Positions 1-7,734 of a stretch of 26,598 bases of DNA are shown piece by piece. The stretch lies in contig CAYUEN010000027.1 in assembly GCA_964443745.1 (NCBI GenBank), positions 1-26,598 of the forward strand, given 5' to 3'. Position numbers and translations under genes: made by a program. The stretch is from CAYUEN01 sp964443745. GTDB lineage: Bacteria > Campylobacterota > Campylobacteria > Campylobacterales > QNZT01. The notes under the pieces are model-generated. The model was not told the DNA's origin. It ran no database searches and saw only the letters and a list, made by a program, of their open reading frames with translations. How positions within the stretch are numbered: the first letter of the stretch is position 1; each line of letters opens with the position of its first letter.

Positions 1-54
1 CAAGAGGCCCGCAAGCCTCTGATCCCCCGGTTAGACTCCAGGGCGCCACCTCCA
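1..54 (+). tRNA. tRNA-Cys-like gene, copy 1 (5' part outside the window)
   Basis: This is the 3' two thirds of the tRNA-like unit: anticodon arm, T arm, 3' acceptor strand CGCCACC, U73 and encoded CCA. It is identical to the corresponding part of the copies at 90 and 202. By the 112-bp period the complete gene would begin 22 nt left of the window. Confidence 0.6.
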
Positions 55-89
55 ACAATATCGACATAGTTGTAAAATGTCTATTTTAT

Positions 90-166
90 GGTGGCGTAGC
101 CAAGTGTCAAGGCAAGAGGCCCGCAAGCCTCTGATCCCCCGGTTAGACTCCAGGGCGCCACCTCCA
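90..166 (+). tRNA. tRNA-Cys-like gene (GCA), non-canonical, copy 2
   Basis: The 77-nt cloverleaf has a perfect 7-bp acceptor stem (GGTGGCG/CGCCACC), U73, encoded CCA, a GCC/GGC D stem, a GATC variable region and a GCA triplet in the anticodon loop; it resembles the tRNA-Cys at 26327. Departures from a translational tRNA: the anticodon stem is 6 bp (AGAGGC/GCCTCT) closing a 6-nt loop CCGCAA, equally read as 5 bp and an 8-nt loop; position 33 is C rather than the invariant U; the D loop (AAGTGTCAA) lacks the G18G19 pair; the T loop TTAGACT has A where C56 is invariant; and the T stem is 6 bp with a C.A mismatch. CysRS recognises U73 and GCA, so charging is plausible, while normal decoding is doubtful. 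A pseudo-tRNA is the alternative. Confidence 0.6.
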
Positions 167-201
167 ACAATATCGACATAGTTGTAAAATGTCTATTTTA
201 T

Positions 202-278
202 GGTGGCGTAGCCAAGTGTCAAGGCAAGAGGCCCGCAAGCCTCTGATCCCCCGGTTAGACTCCAGGGCGCCACCTCCA
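202..278 (+). tRNA. tRNA-Cys-like gene (GCA), non-canonical, copy 3
   Basis: Sequence identical to the copy at 90-166, with the same intact acceptor stem, U73 and CCA and the same missing U33, G18G19 and C56. It is the last unit of the array: right after its CCA (after 278) the repeat spacer is replaced by unique sequence leading to the MBOAT gene. Confidence 0.6.
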
Positions 279-345
279 AATTCTCCCCGACAGACTTCAA
301 AAATTTCCATTATAGCCGATTCTAGAAATAAAAAAGGCAGATACC

Positions 346-1785
346 TTGCTCTTCAACTCCTACGAATTTATTTTTGCGTTTTTGCCGTTGGTTTTCTTTG
401 GATACTTCTTCCTCAATGGCAGAGGACATTATGTGGGATCGAAACTTTTTCTCGTTTTCTCCTCACTCTTTTTCTATAGCTGGTGGAACCCTGTTTATCT
501 TCCTCTGATTTTGGTTTCGATGATTTTCAATTATGCCATAGGTAACAATATGCATAAATACGGATCATCGAAAAGAAAACTTTTACTCACTATCGGAGTG
601 ATAGGCAACCTTTCTCTGCTGGGGTATTTCAAATATGCGGATTTTCTGATTGAGAACTTCAATATTGTGACCGGTTCGCATATCGGGCTTTTGCACTTGA
701 TGCTTCCGCTGGCTATCTCTTTCTTTACGTTCCAGCAGATCGCCTATCTCGTAGATAGTTACAGAGGTGAGACCAAAGAGTACAATTTCATGAATTATGC
801 ACTTTTTGTCACTTTTTTTCCACAGCTCATCGCCGGTCCTATTGTCCACCACAAAGAGATGATGCCGCAGTTTATGGATCCGGAAAACGGTAGAATCCGA
901 TATAAAAATATTGCATTGGGGCTTTCCATTTTTGCGATCGGACTCTTTAAAAAGGTGATCGTCGCAGATACGTTTGCAACTTGGGCGACAGCCGGTTTTG
1001 ACGGTGGCCATACTCTGACGTTGCTGGAAGCCTGGATGACGAGTCTCTCTTATACATTTCAACTCTATTACGATTTCAGTGGTTATACCGATATGGCGAT
1101 CGGTGCGGCGTTGTTGTTCAATATCAGGCTTCCGATCAACTTCAACAGTCCTTACAAGGCACTGGACATACAGGATTTCTGGCGTAGATGGCATATTACG
1201 CTATCGAGATTTTTACGGGATTATATCTATATTCCACTGGGTGGAAACAGAAGAGGACGAGTTCGAACCTATATCAACCTGCTGATCACCTTTTTACTTG
1301 GTGGCATCTGGCATGGTGCTGGTTGGACGTTTGTTTTCTGGGGACTTATGCACGGTATTGCGTTGGCGATTCACCGATTTTGGAAAGAGCTCGGTATGAC
1401 GATGCCGAAACTGCTGGCATGGTTTGTCACTTTCAATTTCGTCAATTTTGCTTGGGTCTTTTTTCGTGCGAAGAGTTTCGACGATGCGATTCGTGTACTC
1501 AAGGGAATGATGGGGTTGAATGGAATCGAATTGCCCGAATGGTTACACGGAAAGCTCGCTTTTCTCGAAGCTAAAGGGGTGGAGTTTGGCAGTTGTTGTA
1601 GTGATAAAATGCTGATTCCGATGGTGATCGCTTTTCTGATCATCTCTGTCTGGGCGAAAAATTCCAATGAAATCGCACAGATGATCAAACCGAAGCGTCT
1701 TTATGCGATCACGATAGGTGCCGCTTTCGCATGTAGTGTACTCTTTTTGACAAGAGTGAGTGAATTTCTATATTTTAATTTTTAG
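346..1785 (+). CDS. MBOAT family membrane O-acyltransferase (AlgI/PatA-like)
   Basis: A 479-residue polytopic inner-membrane protein that moves acetyl groups across the membrane for O-acetylation of a cell-surface polymer. The start is TTG with AAAAAGG 8 nt upstream; the N-terminus MLFNSYEFIF is the family's standard one and the next Met lies 58 residues on. Visible motifs: SYTFQLYYDFSGYTDMAIG, the DFWRRWHITLSRFLRDYIY signature near residues 277-296, and GGIWHGAGWT with the expected catalytic His near 323 plus a second His in GLMHG near 336. The SGNH gene follows 8 bp later, the usual MBOAT plus periplasmic partner pairing (AlgI/AlgX, PatA/PatB). The substrate (alginate-like polymer, peptidoglycan or O-antigen) cannot be read from sequence. 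Codon use is AT-richer than in dnaG and beyond. Confidence 0.93.
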   Translation: MLFNSYEFIFAFLPLVFFGYFFLNGRGHYVGSKLFLVFSSLFFYSWWNPVYLPLILVSMIFNYAIGNNMHKYGSSKRKLLLTIGVIGNLSLLGYFKYADFLIENFNIVTGSHIGLLHLMLPLAISFFTFQQIAYLVDSYRGETKEYNFMNYALFVTFFPQLIAGPIVHHKEMMPQFMDPENGRIRYKNIALGLSIFAIGLFKKVIVADTFATWATAGFDGGHTLTLLEAWMTSLSYTFQLYYDFSGYTDMAIGAALLFNIRLPINFNSPYKALDIQDFWRRWHITLSRFLRDYIYIPLGGNRRGRVRTYINLLITFLLGGIWHGAGWTFVFWGLMHGIALAIHRFWKELGMTMPKLLAWFVTFNFVNFAWVFFRAKSFDDAIRVLKGMMGLNGIELPEWLHGKLAFLEAKGVEFGSCCSDKMLIPMVIAFLIISVWAKNSNEIAQMIKPKRLYAITIGAAFACSVLFLTRVSEFLYFNF

Positions 1786-1793
1786 GATCTTTT

Positions 1794-2867
1794 ATGCAAA
1801 ACATTGAATTACAATATCAAAAATTTGTAAAGACCCTGCTTTTTACGCTCTTTGGCATCGTATTGAGTGTGGGACTCTTCAACCTTTTTATGGATCCTAT
1901 GTGGACATTTTCTCACGCACACTATTTCAACAGTAAACAGAAAGGTTTCGACGAAAGACAGCAGAAGACGAATTTGGCATATTTTCGGGATTTTGACTAC
2001 AATACGGTATTGATGGGGAGTAGCCGTGCGACACTTCTTGATCAAAACGTTCTAAGCCATGATGATATCAAAGTATTCAATTACGCGATCTCACTGAGTA
2101 TGCCACAGGAATACAAAACCTATATCGATTTTGCAAAACAGAGAACGAAAAAACCACTCAAAGCGATTTTCCTGGAACTCGATTTTTATGGTACGAACAA
2201 AAACAATAAACGACTGAAAGAGTACAAACAAGACAGAGCGATCGAGAAAGCGAAAAGCTGCTGTTACAGATGGAAAATGCTTTTTAGTTTTTCTACGTTG
2301 AAAATGTCTTTGAACAATCTCGCACGTGCGATCCTGAGAAAGAATTTTCACCGCTCCTACAACCGGTACAACGTTGCCTATACGGATAGATACGCTCCTG
2401 AAAGTGTCAAAAAAGATGTGGAAAAAACTACCTTGAAGAGTGCGGTCGGTATGGAGGATTACGCCTATAACGAATACTATCGTTCCATTTTCAATCAACT
2501 CAAAAGAGAAAATCCCGAAAGCAGATTCGTCGTCTTCACCTCCCCTGCCTCCTCTTTCTATCTCGATTTACTTTTCAAAAACGGCCTATGGAATGCGTAT
2601 TCTCAGTGGTTGAAAGATCTAGTGGAGGAATTTGGATCGGTTTATCATTTTATGGACTACAATACAATCACGCTCAATTATCCCACCTATTTTCTCGACT
2701 ATCACCATGTCTATCCGAAGATTCAGAATATGATGGCAAAAAAGGTAATAGGTATAAAAGATCCGGAAATTCCCGAAGATTTCGGTTTTGTTCTATCGAA
2801 GAAAAATATCGACCACTATCTTCATACACTCAAAAAAAGGATAGAAGCCAGAGGGATTCGATTTTAG
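1794..2867 (+). CDS. SGNH-hydrolase-like periplasmic partner of the MBOAT acyltransferase
   Basis: A 357-residue protein with one N-terminal membrane segment (about residues 11-33), so probably anchored and facing the periplasm. GSSR at 75-78 fits the nucleophile block of SGNH/GDSL esterases (GDS-like), and DYHHVYP near 302-308 fits the C-terminal Asp-x-x-His block. With the MBOAT gene 8 bp upstream it would accept the acetyl group and place it on the polysaccharide, as AlgX/AlgJ, PatB or DltD do in other systems. The start codon follows an AGGAT ribosome site that overlaps the previous stop, so the two genes are co-transcribed. The specific family name and substrate are inference. Confidence 0.8.
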   Translation: MQNIELQYQKFVKTLLFTLFGIVLSVGLFNLFMDPMWTFSHAHYFNSKQKGFDERQQKTNLAYFRDFDYNTVLMGSSRATLLDQNVLSHDDIKVFNYAISLSMPQEYKTYIDFAKQRTKKPLKAIFLELDFYGTNKNNKRLKEYKQDRAIEKAKSCCYRWKMLFSFSTLKMSLNNLARAILRKNFHRSYNRYNVAYTDRYAPESVKKDVEKTTLKSAVGMEDYAYNEYYRSIFNQLKRENPESRFVVFTSPASSFYLDLLFKNGLWNAYSQWLKDLVEEFGSVYHFMDYNTITLNYPTYFLDYHHVYPKIQNMMAKKVIGIKDPEIPEDFGFVLSKKNIDHYLHTLKKRIEARGIRF

Positions 2868-2889
2868 GTGGGATATTTGTAAAGATGAC

Positions 2890-2957
2890 GATGATAAACC
2901 TATATTGTTATCATCTTACGATATGTTTACGAAGGGAGAAGAAAGATCTCCTCCCTT
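2890..2957. terminator. two stem-loops between convergent genes, possible bidirectional terminator
   Basis: Two dyads lie in the 106-bp gap between the SGNH gene and the oppositely oriented lipoprotein. GATGATAA (2890-2897) pairs with TTATCATC (2908-2915) over a 10-nt loop. AAGGGAG (2932-2938) pairs with CTCCCTT (2951-2957), with an inner AGA/TCT extension. Neither has a clear U tract, so intrinsic termination is plausible rather than proven. Confidence 0.45.
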
Positions 2958-2973
2958 TCAATAAAGAAAAAGG

Positions 2974-3195
2974 TTACTGAACCGCTTTCTCTTTTTCGTC
3001 CACTACGACCGGAGCCGGTGCTGGAGCAGGCTCTACGACAGGTGCCGGAGCTGGAGCCGGTGCCGGAGCTGGAGCGACTTTTTCCACGACAGGAGCGGGT
3101 GCCGGACATGCTTTTTTAACGCCGCAATGTTGCGTACATCCACTCAACAGAACGAACGCACTCGCTACGATCGAAGCAGTAACAATTTTTTTCAT
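2974..3195 (-). CDS. small Pro/Ala-rich lipoprotein
   Basis: A 73-residue precursor. The signal peptide ends in LLSGC, a lipobox with the lipidated Cys at position 19. The mature part is almost entirely Pro-Ala/Pro-Val repeat (PAPAPAPAP, PAPAPAPVV) ending in a charged tail. The start at 3195 is chosen over upstream Met codons because AAGGAAG sits just before it and the signal peptide begins there; a TATAAT on the minus strand (3228-3233) agrees. Pro/Ala segments of this kind are linkers that hold an OmpA-type domain away from the membrane, but no such domain follows. It may be a stand-alone spacer lipoprotein or a remnant of a larger one. Function unknown. Confidence 0.8.
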   Translation of the reverse strand: MKKIVTASIVASAFVLLSGCTQHCGVKKACPAPAPVVEKVAPAPAPAPAPAPVVEPAPAPAPVVVDEKEKAVQ

Positions 3196-3227
3196 GATTC
3201 TTCCTTTAGAAAATTTTGACAAACCCA

Positions 3228-3233
3228 TTATAC
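3228..3233 (-). promoter_or_regulatory. -10 box of the Pro/Ala lipoprotein gene
   Basis: TATAAT on the minus strand, preceded by TGG and about 33 nt upstream of the ATG at 3195. No clear -35 is visible, as is usual in Campylobacterota. Confidence 0.5.
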
Positions 3234-3352
3234 CAGTAAAAGTTAAAATATTAATCATATAGAAAAAATATCTTTCATCGGTCACCCTCTTAGAGCAGGA
3301 AAAAACGGAGACCCAAGTCGATGTTCCGTAGGCAAATCGTTATGCTTTTGGA

Positions 3353-3358
3353 TATAAT
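3353..3358 (+). promoter_or_regulatory. dnaG -10 box, giving a probable leaderless transcript
   Basis: A perfect TATAAT ends 6 nt before the dnaG ATG at 3365. Transcription normally starts about 6-8 nt after this box, so the mRNA would begin at or next to the start codon. There is no Shine-Dalgarno sequence before the ATG, which agrees. Confidence 0.5.
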
Positions 3359-3364
3359 ATCATC

Positions 3365-5005
3365 ATGATCGATCAAACCTCCATAGAGAATCTCAAATCC
3401 CGTCTTGATGTCGTCGATGTCGTGGGCAGCTATATCGAACTCAAAAAAAGCGGGGCCAATTTCAAGGGGCTCTGCCCTTTCCATGGTGAAAACACTCCCT
3501 CTTTCGTCGTTTCACCGGCCAAACAGATCTACCACTGTTTCGGATGCGGAGCGGGGGGAGATGCGATCAAATTCGTCATGGAGTACGAAAAACTCAACTA
3601 TCCCGAAGCGATCGAAAAACTCGCCGCCCAATATAATATCCGGCTTCGCTATACCGGTGGTGAAAAACACGAGCCGAAAGAGAAAAAGATTCTCGAATCC
3701 CTCAATCTTTTTTTCAGAAAGAATCTCGACCACCATCCGCAGGCGAAAGCCTATCTGACGGAGCGGGGAATTTACGAATCGTCGATCGAAAAGTTCGAAA
3801 TCGGATACGCCCCCGAATCCTATAAGACACTTGATTTCCTGCGCAAAAAGAGGGTTTCTTACGGCGATGCGAAAAATTTCGGCATCGTCGCGGAGGGTGA
3901 AAACGGCAGACCCTACGCCCGCTTTTCGCAGCGAATCACCTTCCCGATTTTCACGCCGGGCGGCCGTATCGTGGGATTCGGAGGGCGGACGATCAGCGGG
4001 CATCCCGCCAAATACATCAACTCTCCCCAGAGCGCGATTTTCGACAAATCCCGGCTTCTTTACGGGTATCACAAGGCGAAAACGACGATTTTTCAAAAAG
4101 GGGAGGTGATCGTTACCGAAGGGTATTTGGATGTGATCATGCTGCATCAGGCGGGATTCACCAATGCGGTCGCGACGCTGGGAACGGCGTTGACCGAAGC
4201 GCATATTCCCATTTTGCGCAAAGGGGATCCCCGGGTGATTCTCGCATACGACGGGGACAAAGCGGGTGTGGAGGCTGCGTTCAAAGCCGCTTCGCTGCTG
4301 AGTGCCAGGGGCGTACACGGCGGTGTCGTCCTTTTCAAAGAGGGAACGGATCCGGCGGATATGGTCAAAAACGGCGAAATGGAAAAGCTGCGTCGGCTCT
4401 TTCGGACTCCAAAACCCATGATCGAATTCTCTTTGGAGCATATCGTTTCCGGTTACGATCTTCAAGATCCTTTGCAAAAACAGAAGGCGCTGGAAGCGGC
4501 AAAAGGATATCTGCGCAAACTCTCTCCTCTTCTTCAGGAGGAGTATACGGGATATCTCGCGGCTTTGTTGAATATCGACCCCCGGTTGGTGAAAATCGGG
4601 AGCGATCGGATGACGCCGCAGCCGCTGCAAAAACGAATTCATGAAGATATCGCCGAACTTTCGATGATCAAGACGATGCTCGAAAAACGCGATTTGATCG
4701 ATATGGTTCTGGATACGATCGACGAAGCGCTTTTTACGACGCATCGCGATCTGCTCTCCTTGTTGTTGGAGGAGTCGTACGAACATGCCGCATTGAGGGC
4801 GTTGCTGATACGTGACGATATCAAGACTCTCACCGAAGTCGAGCTCAAAGAGCAGTTGAGAAAGCTGTTGATACGCCACTACCAAGATGCGCTCCGGCGT
4901 GTCAAGCGGAGCGAAAGCGAACGGAAGTATTTTCAAATTCGCAAGATTCAAGAGTATCTCAGGGTGCTCAAAAAGGGAAAACTGGTCGTGTACGAACGCT
5001 TTTGA
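3365..5005 (+). CDS. dnaG: DNA primase
   Basis: A 546-residue primase that makes the RNA primers for replication in complex with DnaB helicase. The N-terminal CHC2 zinc finger has Cys37, His40, Cys58 and Cys61 (LCPFH and HCFGCGAGG). The catalytic core contains RITFPIFTPGGRIVGFGGR and the TOPRIM motifs VIVTEGYLDVIM (Glu near 252) and AYDGDKAG (acidic residues near 296-298). The C-terminal part, rich in Glu, Leu and Arg, is the expected helicase-interaction region. Length is close to the family norm (about 550-600). The start fits homologues, which begin about 35 residues before the zinc finger. The gene converges on the alkyltransferase gene 3 bp downstream. Confidence 0.98.
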   Translation: MIDQTSIENLKSRLDVVDVVGSYIELKKSGANFKGLCPFHGENTPSFVVSPAKQIYHCFGCGAGGDAIKFVMEYEKLNYPEAIEKLAAQYNIRLRYTGGEKHEPKEKKILESLNLFFRKNLDHHPQAKAYLTERGIYESSIEKFEIGYAPESYKTLDFLRKKRVSYGDAKNFGIVAEGENGRPYARFSQRITFPIFTPGGRIVGFGGRTISGHPAKYINSPQSAIFDKSRLLYGYHKAKTTIFQKGEVIVTEGYLDVIMLHQAGFTNAVATLGTALTEAHIPILRKGDPRVILAYDGDKAGVEAAFKAASLLSARGVHGGVVLFKEGTDPADMVKNGEMEKLRRLFRTPKPMIEFSLEHIVSGYDLQDPLQKQKALEAAKGYLRKLSPLLQEEYTGYLAALLNIDPRLVKIGSDRMTPQPLQKRIHEDIAELSMIKTMLEKRDLIDMVLDTIDEALFTTHRDLLSLLLEESYEHAALRALLIRDDIKTLTEVELKEQLRKLLIRHYQDALRRVKRSESERKYFQIRKIQEYLRVLKKGKLVVYERF

Positions 5006-5025
5006 AGATCAAAAAGCGTCTTCGT
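4992..5025. terminator. bidirectional terminator shared by dnaG and the alkyltransferase gene
   Basis: A 12-bp stem: ACGAA plus CGCTTTT (4992-5003) pairs with AAAAGCG plus TTCGT (5012-5025) with a 2-nt bulge. It overlaps the stop codons of both convergent genes, and its T and A runs give a U-rich end in either direction. Confidence 0.6.
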
Positions 5026-5347
5026 GAGGCGTGAGAGAGCCAAAATCGAAAAGACGATCTTCAAAATTGGCGACACGTCCCGCCTCTATCTTCACCCCTT
5101 CCTTCTCCAAAAGCGCGATTTTCGCCGCTACGCCCCCTCTTGCCGAATAGTTTCCGATCTTTCCGTCCGCTTTGACGACACGATGGCACGGAACTTTCGG
5201 AGCGTCTGGATTTTTGCCTACGGCGGTTCCCACCGCCCGTATCGCCCGTGTGCCCAGATAGCGTGCGATCGCTCCGTAAGTCGTCACCCTTCCTTTGGGT
5301 ATCAGCGCGATCGCGCTCCATACTCTTCGTTGAAACGGCGTCGCCAT
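5009..5347 (-). CDS. methylated-DNA--protein-cysteine methyltransferase domain protein (Ogt/MGMT family)
   Basis: A 112-residue protein consisting only of the DNA-binding/alkyl-acceptor domain. PCHRV carries the acceptor Cys54, so it should be a real alkyltransferase and not an ATL protein (which has Trp there). RVTTYGAIARYLG is the helix-turn-helix region, and YSARGGVAAKIALLEKEG matches the C-terminal family motif. It repairs O6-alkylguanine in one irreversible transfer. The start at 5347 is preferred because GGAGGTG lies just upstream and the domain begins there; longer upstream reading has no matching content. The N-terminal RNase-H-like domain of Ada/Ogt is absent, as in many short bacterial forms. 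Confidence 0.88.
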   Translation of the reverse strand: MATPFQRRVWSAIALIPKGRVTTYGAIARYLGTRAIRAVGTAVGKNPDAPKVPCHRVVKADGKIGNYSARGGVAAKIALLEKEGVKIEAGRVANFEDRLFDFGSLTPHEDAF

Positions 5348-5471
5348 CCCACCTCCGTAAAAATCGAAATCTATGTTAGAATACCCAAAATCCGATAAGA
5401 ATGCCCAACGCCTTCCATCGGCGGATAAACGGGAGGATATCTGATCGGACGCAAAAAAGGAGAGCGCGCAC

Positions 5472-6680
5472 ATGGGGTTTCTCAGGTCGATGAATTTTCA
5501 GGTTTTGGTGGGGATGTTGCTGGGGGTCGCTTTGGGTGTTTGGTTTCCGCGGCTCGCTTTGGAGCAAAAGCTCATCGGCGACCTCTTCGTATCTCTGCTC
5601 AAGATGTTGGTCGTTCCGTTGATATTCGCTTCGATCTATACCGCCATCGCGGGGTTGGGCGGACTCGAGCAGCTCAAACGGATCGGACTCAAAACGGTCG
5701 GCCTCTATCTTCTCACGACGGCGCTCGCGACCGTGCTGGCTATCGTTGCGATGGATCTTTTCCCGATTGGGGAGGCGACATCGGCCGCGGGGCTTTGCTA
5801 CGAAAAGGCGGCCGCCATCAAGCCCTTCTCTTTCTCCGAGATGGTGCTCAGTTTCGTCCCTTCCAATATCTTCACCGCGCTCGCCAAAGGATACATGATG
5901 CAGGTGATTCTTTTCAGCATACTCCTTTCGATCGCTTCGCTCTATCTGGAGGAGCGGCATCAGACGCTTCTTTACGACTTTTTCAACGCGATATCCCAAG
6001 CGATGTTGGAGATCGCCAAATGGGTGGTCGCCCTCACCCCGATCGGCGTCTTTTCGCTGATCGCGTATATCGTCGCCGAACAGGGGGTGGATGTGATCGT
6101 CGGATTGTGGAGATATATCCTGATGGTGCTCACGGTGCTTGCGCTCCACACTTTTGTGACTCTTCCCGCCTTGCTCGCCTTTTTCGCGAAGATCAACCCC
6201 TATCGTTATCTTTTTCGGGTCAAGGAGGCGATGATCATGGCTTTTTCGACCGCTTCGAGCGCGGCGACGCTGCCGGTGAGTATGCGGGTGGCGCAGGAGA
6301 AAGGCGGAGCGAGTCGGGAAACGGCCGGGTTCGTGTTGCCGCTTGGAGCGACGGTTTCGATGGACGGCACCGCCGCCTATCTGACGATCGCGGTACTCTA
6401 TATCGCCCGCCTTGCGGGAATCGAGTTGAGTCTGGGGGATCAACTTTTGCTGGGGTTGACGGTGGTTGCGCTCAGTGTCGGAGTGGCGGCGTTGCCGAGC
6501 GCATCGTTGGTGATGATGGTTGTCATTCTCAATCAACTGGGTCTGCCAGTGGTGTATCTGGCATTGATCGTCGCGGTCGATCGGATTCTCGATATGGCCA
6601 GGACATCCGTCAACGTCACGAGCGATCTGGTCGTCACGAAAATGGTGGACAGACTCAATCGGGAGGATGAAAAGGGGTAA
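5472..6680 (+). CDS. dicarboxylate/amino acid:cation symporter (DAACS, GltP-like)
   Basis: A 402-residue inner-membrane secondary transporter of the GltP/SstT/DctA family that imports glutamate, aspartate or C4-dicarboxylates with H+ or Na+. It shows the serine-rich hairpin STASSAATLP (about 258-267), the cation/substrate motif MDGTAAY (about 297) in place of the common NMDGT, the second hairpin region ALPSAS, and DMARTSVNVTSD (about 374-385) with the substrate-binding Asp/Arg/Asn pattern. The start is ATG with AAGGAGAG 7-8 nt before it. Length is near the family norm (about 410-430). The exact substrate cannot be assigned from sequence. The next gene follows within 50 bp, so read-through is possible. 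Confidence 0.93.
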   Translation: MGFLRSMNFQVLVGMLLGVALGVWFPRLALEQKLIGDLFVSLLKMLVVPLIFASIYTAIAGLGGLEQLKRIGLKTVGLYLLTTALATVLAIVAMDLFPIGEATSAAGLCYEKAAAIKPFSFSEMVLSFVPSNIFTALAKGYMMQVILFSILLSIASLYLEERHQTLLYDFFNAISQAMLEIAKWVVALTPIGVFSLIAYIVAEQGVDVIVGLWRYILMVLTVLALHTFVTLPALLAFFAKINPYRYLFRVKEAMIMAFSTASSAATLPVSMRVAQEKGGASRETAGFVLPLGATVSMDGTAAYLTIAVLYIARLAGIELSLGDQLLLGLTVVALSVGVAALPSASLVMMVVILNQLGLPVVYLALIVAVDRILDMARTSVNVTSDLVVTKMVDRLNREDEKG

Positions 6681-6729
6681 TTTTTCCGTTTATGGTACAA
6701 TGTCGCGAAAAAAAGAAAACGGAGTAACG

Positions 6730-7719
6730 ATGAGAGCGCTGGCACTCTTTAGCGGCGGACTCGACAGCATGCTCGCGGTCAAATTGATCACGGAGCAGGG
6801 GATCGACGTCACCGCTTTGTATATCGATATAGGATTCGGCAGCAAGCAGGAGCGTGCCGAACTGCTCGCGTCGCGGGCGAAGATGGTCGGTGCCGAGTTC
6901 GAGATCGTCGATACGAAAGAGCAGTTCATTTCGGAGATTCTTTTCGATCCGAAGTATGGTTACGGCAAAAATTTCAATCCCTGTATCGATTGTCATGCCA
7001 ATATGTTTCGTATCGCCAAAGCGCTGATGCCGACATACGATGCGCGTTTCATCGTCACGGGAGAGGTGGTGGGACAGCGGCCGATGAGTCAACGTGCCGA
7101 AGCGATCCGGAACGTCACCAGGCTGGCGGGCGACGAAGAGGGAGGTTTGATTTTGCGTCCGCTGAGTGCGAAACTGATGGCGCCCACGGTCCCCGAAAAA
7201 GAGGGGTGGGTCGATCGCGAGAGATTGCTGGGTATCGAAGGAAGAGGGCGCGAAATACAGTTGCAACTGGCCGAAAAATACGGTTTTGAAGAGTATGAGA
7301 GTCCGGGCGGGGGTTGTCTGCTGACCGAGCCGGCCTTCGCGCGAAAGATTCAAGATATCGTCGATCATAAAGGGCGTTTGGAGGTGGAGGATATCGATCT
7401 GCTGAAAGTGGGGCGCCATCTACGTTTGCCGGAGGGGGCGAAGCTCGTTATCGGGAAGAACAGAGAAGACAACGAACGTATCTCGAAGATAGCACATTCC
7501 AAATATGCGTTCGCCAAAGCGCTCGATATCGCCGGTCCGCTCTCGCTGATTAGCAAAGAGGCGAGCGAAGCGGACAGGGCGCTTGCCGCGCGACTCATCC
7601 TCACCTATACCAAAACCCCTCCGGATACGATCGGAAAGGTGCGGATCGCAGAGGAGGTCGTCGAAGCGAAACCTTTCGAAGACAAAACGGCGGCAAGGAG
7701 ATATTTTGTCGTCAAATAG
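6730..7719 (+). CDS. PP-loop ATPase with C-terminal NFACT-R-like domain, tRNA-thiolation type
   Basis: A 329-residue protein. The N-terminal PP-loop SGGLDS (residues 8-13) adenylates its substrate, as in MnmA, ThiI and QueC. Cys85 and Cys88 (NPCIDCH) and Cys196 (SPGGGCLLTE) are placed like catalytic or metal-binding cysteines of tRNA-sulfurtransferases. The last about 110 residues (KVGRHLRLPEGAKLVIGKNREDNE...) resemble the RNA-binding NFACT-R/DUF814 domain, which in this family is often annotated as ThiI-like. The start at 6730 is preferred over 6667 because GGAG lies 5 nt upstream and the PP-loop normally begins near residue 5. Likely role: a tRNA base modification. The particular modification is not identifiable here. 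Confidence 0.8.
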   Translation: MRALALFSGGLDSMLAVKLITEQGIDVTALYIDIGFGSKQERAELLASRAKMVGAEFEIVDTKEQFISEILFDPKYGYGKNFNPCIDCHANMFRIAKALMPTYDARFIVTGEVVGQRPMSQRAEAIRNVTRLAGDEEGGLILRPLSAKLMAPTVPEKEGWVDRERLLGIEGRGREIQLQLAEKYGFEEYESPGGGCLLTEPAFARKIQDIVDHKGRLEVEDIDLLKVGRHLRLPEGAKLVIGKNREDNERISKIAHSKYAFAKALDIAGPLSLISKEASEADRALAARLILTYTKTPPDTIGKVRIAEEVVEAKPFEDKTAARRYFVVK

Positions 7720-7734
7720 AGAGAAGGAGAAAAG

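Larger units (their letters stand above)
1..278 (+). repeat. tandem 112-bp repeat array carrying tRNA-Cys-like genes
   Basis: Three successive copies with a period of exactly 112 bp. Each unit is a 77-nt tRNA-like gene plus a 35-nt spacer. The two complete tRNA bodies (90-166, 202-278) are identical, the partial first copy matches over its 54 nt, and the two spacers (55-89, 167-201) are identical. The array runs off the left edge, so the copy number is at least three and unknown. The spacer holds an AT-rich stretch with a possible TAAAAT -10 about 12 nt before each tRNA body and a short ACAA/TTGT dyad. Perfect identity means recent amplification or ongoing homogenisation. From 279 the sequence is unique and leads to the next gene at 346; I see no gene in 279-345. 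Confidence 0.95.

Noticed and set aside
1..278. CRISPR-like array at the left end
   Set aside because: The spacers are identical to one another, and the 77-nt conserved part folds as a tRNA; a CRISPR has short repeats and different spacers.
189..479. Reading frame crossing the third repeat unit into the MBOAT gene
   Set aside because: It runs through a tRNA-like gene and out of frame into MBOAT; no ribosome site and no protein-like composition.
5472..7719. Long frames overlapping the symporter and PP-loop genes in other phases
   Set aside because: They are Arg/Gly/Asp-rich shadows of GC-rich genes and contain none of the family motifs.
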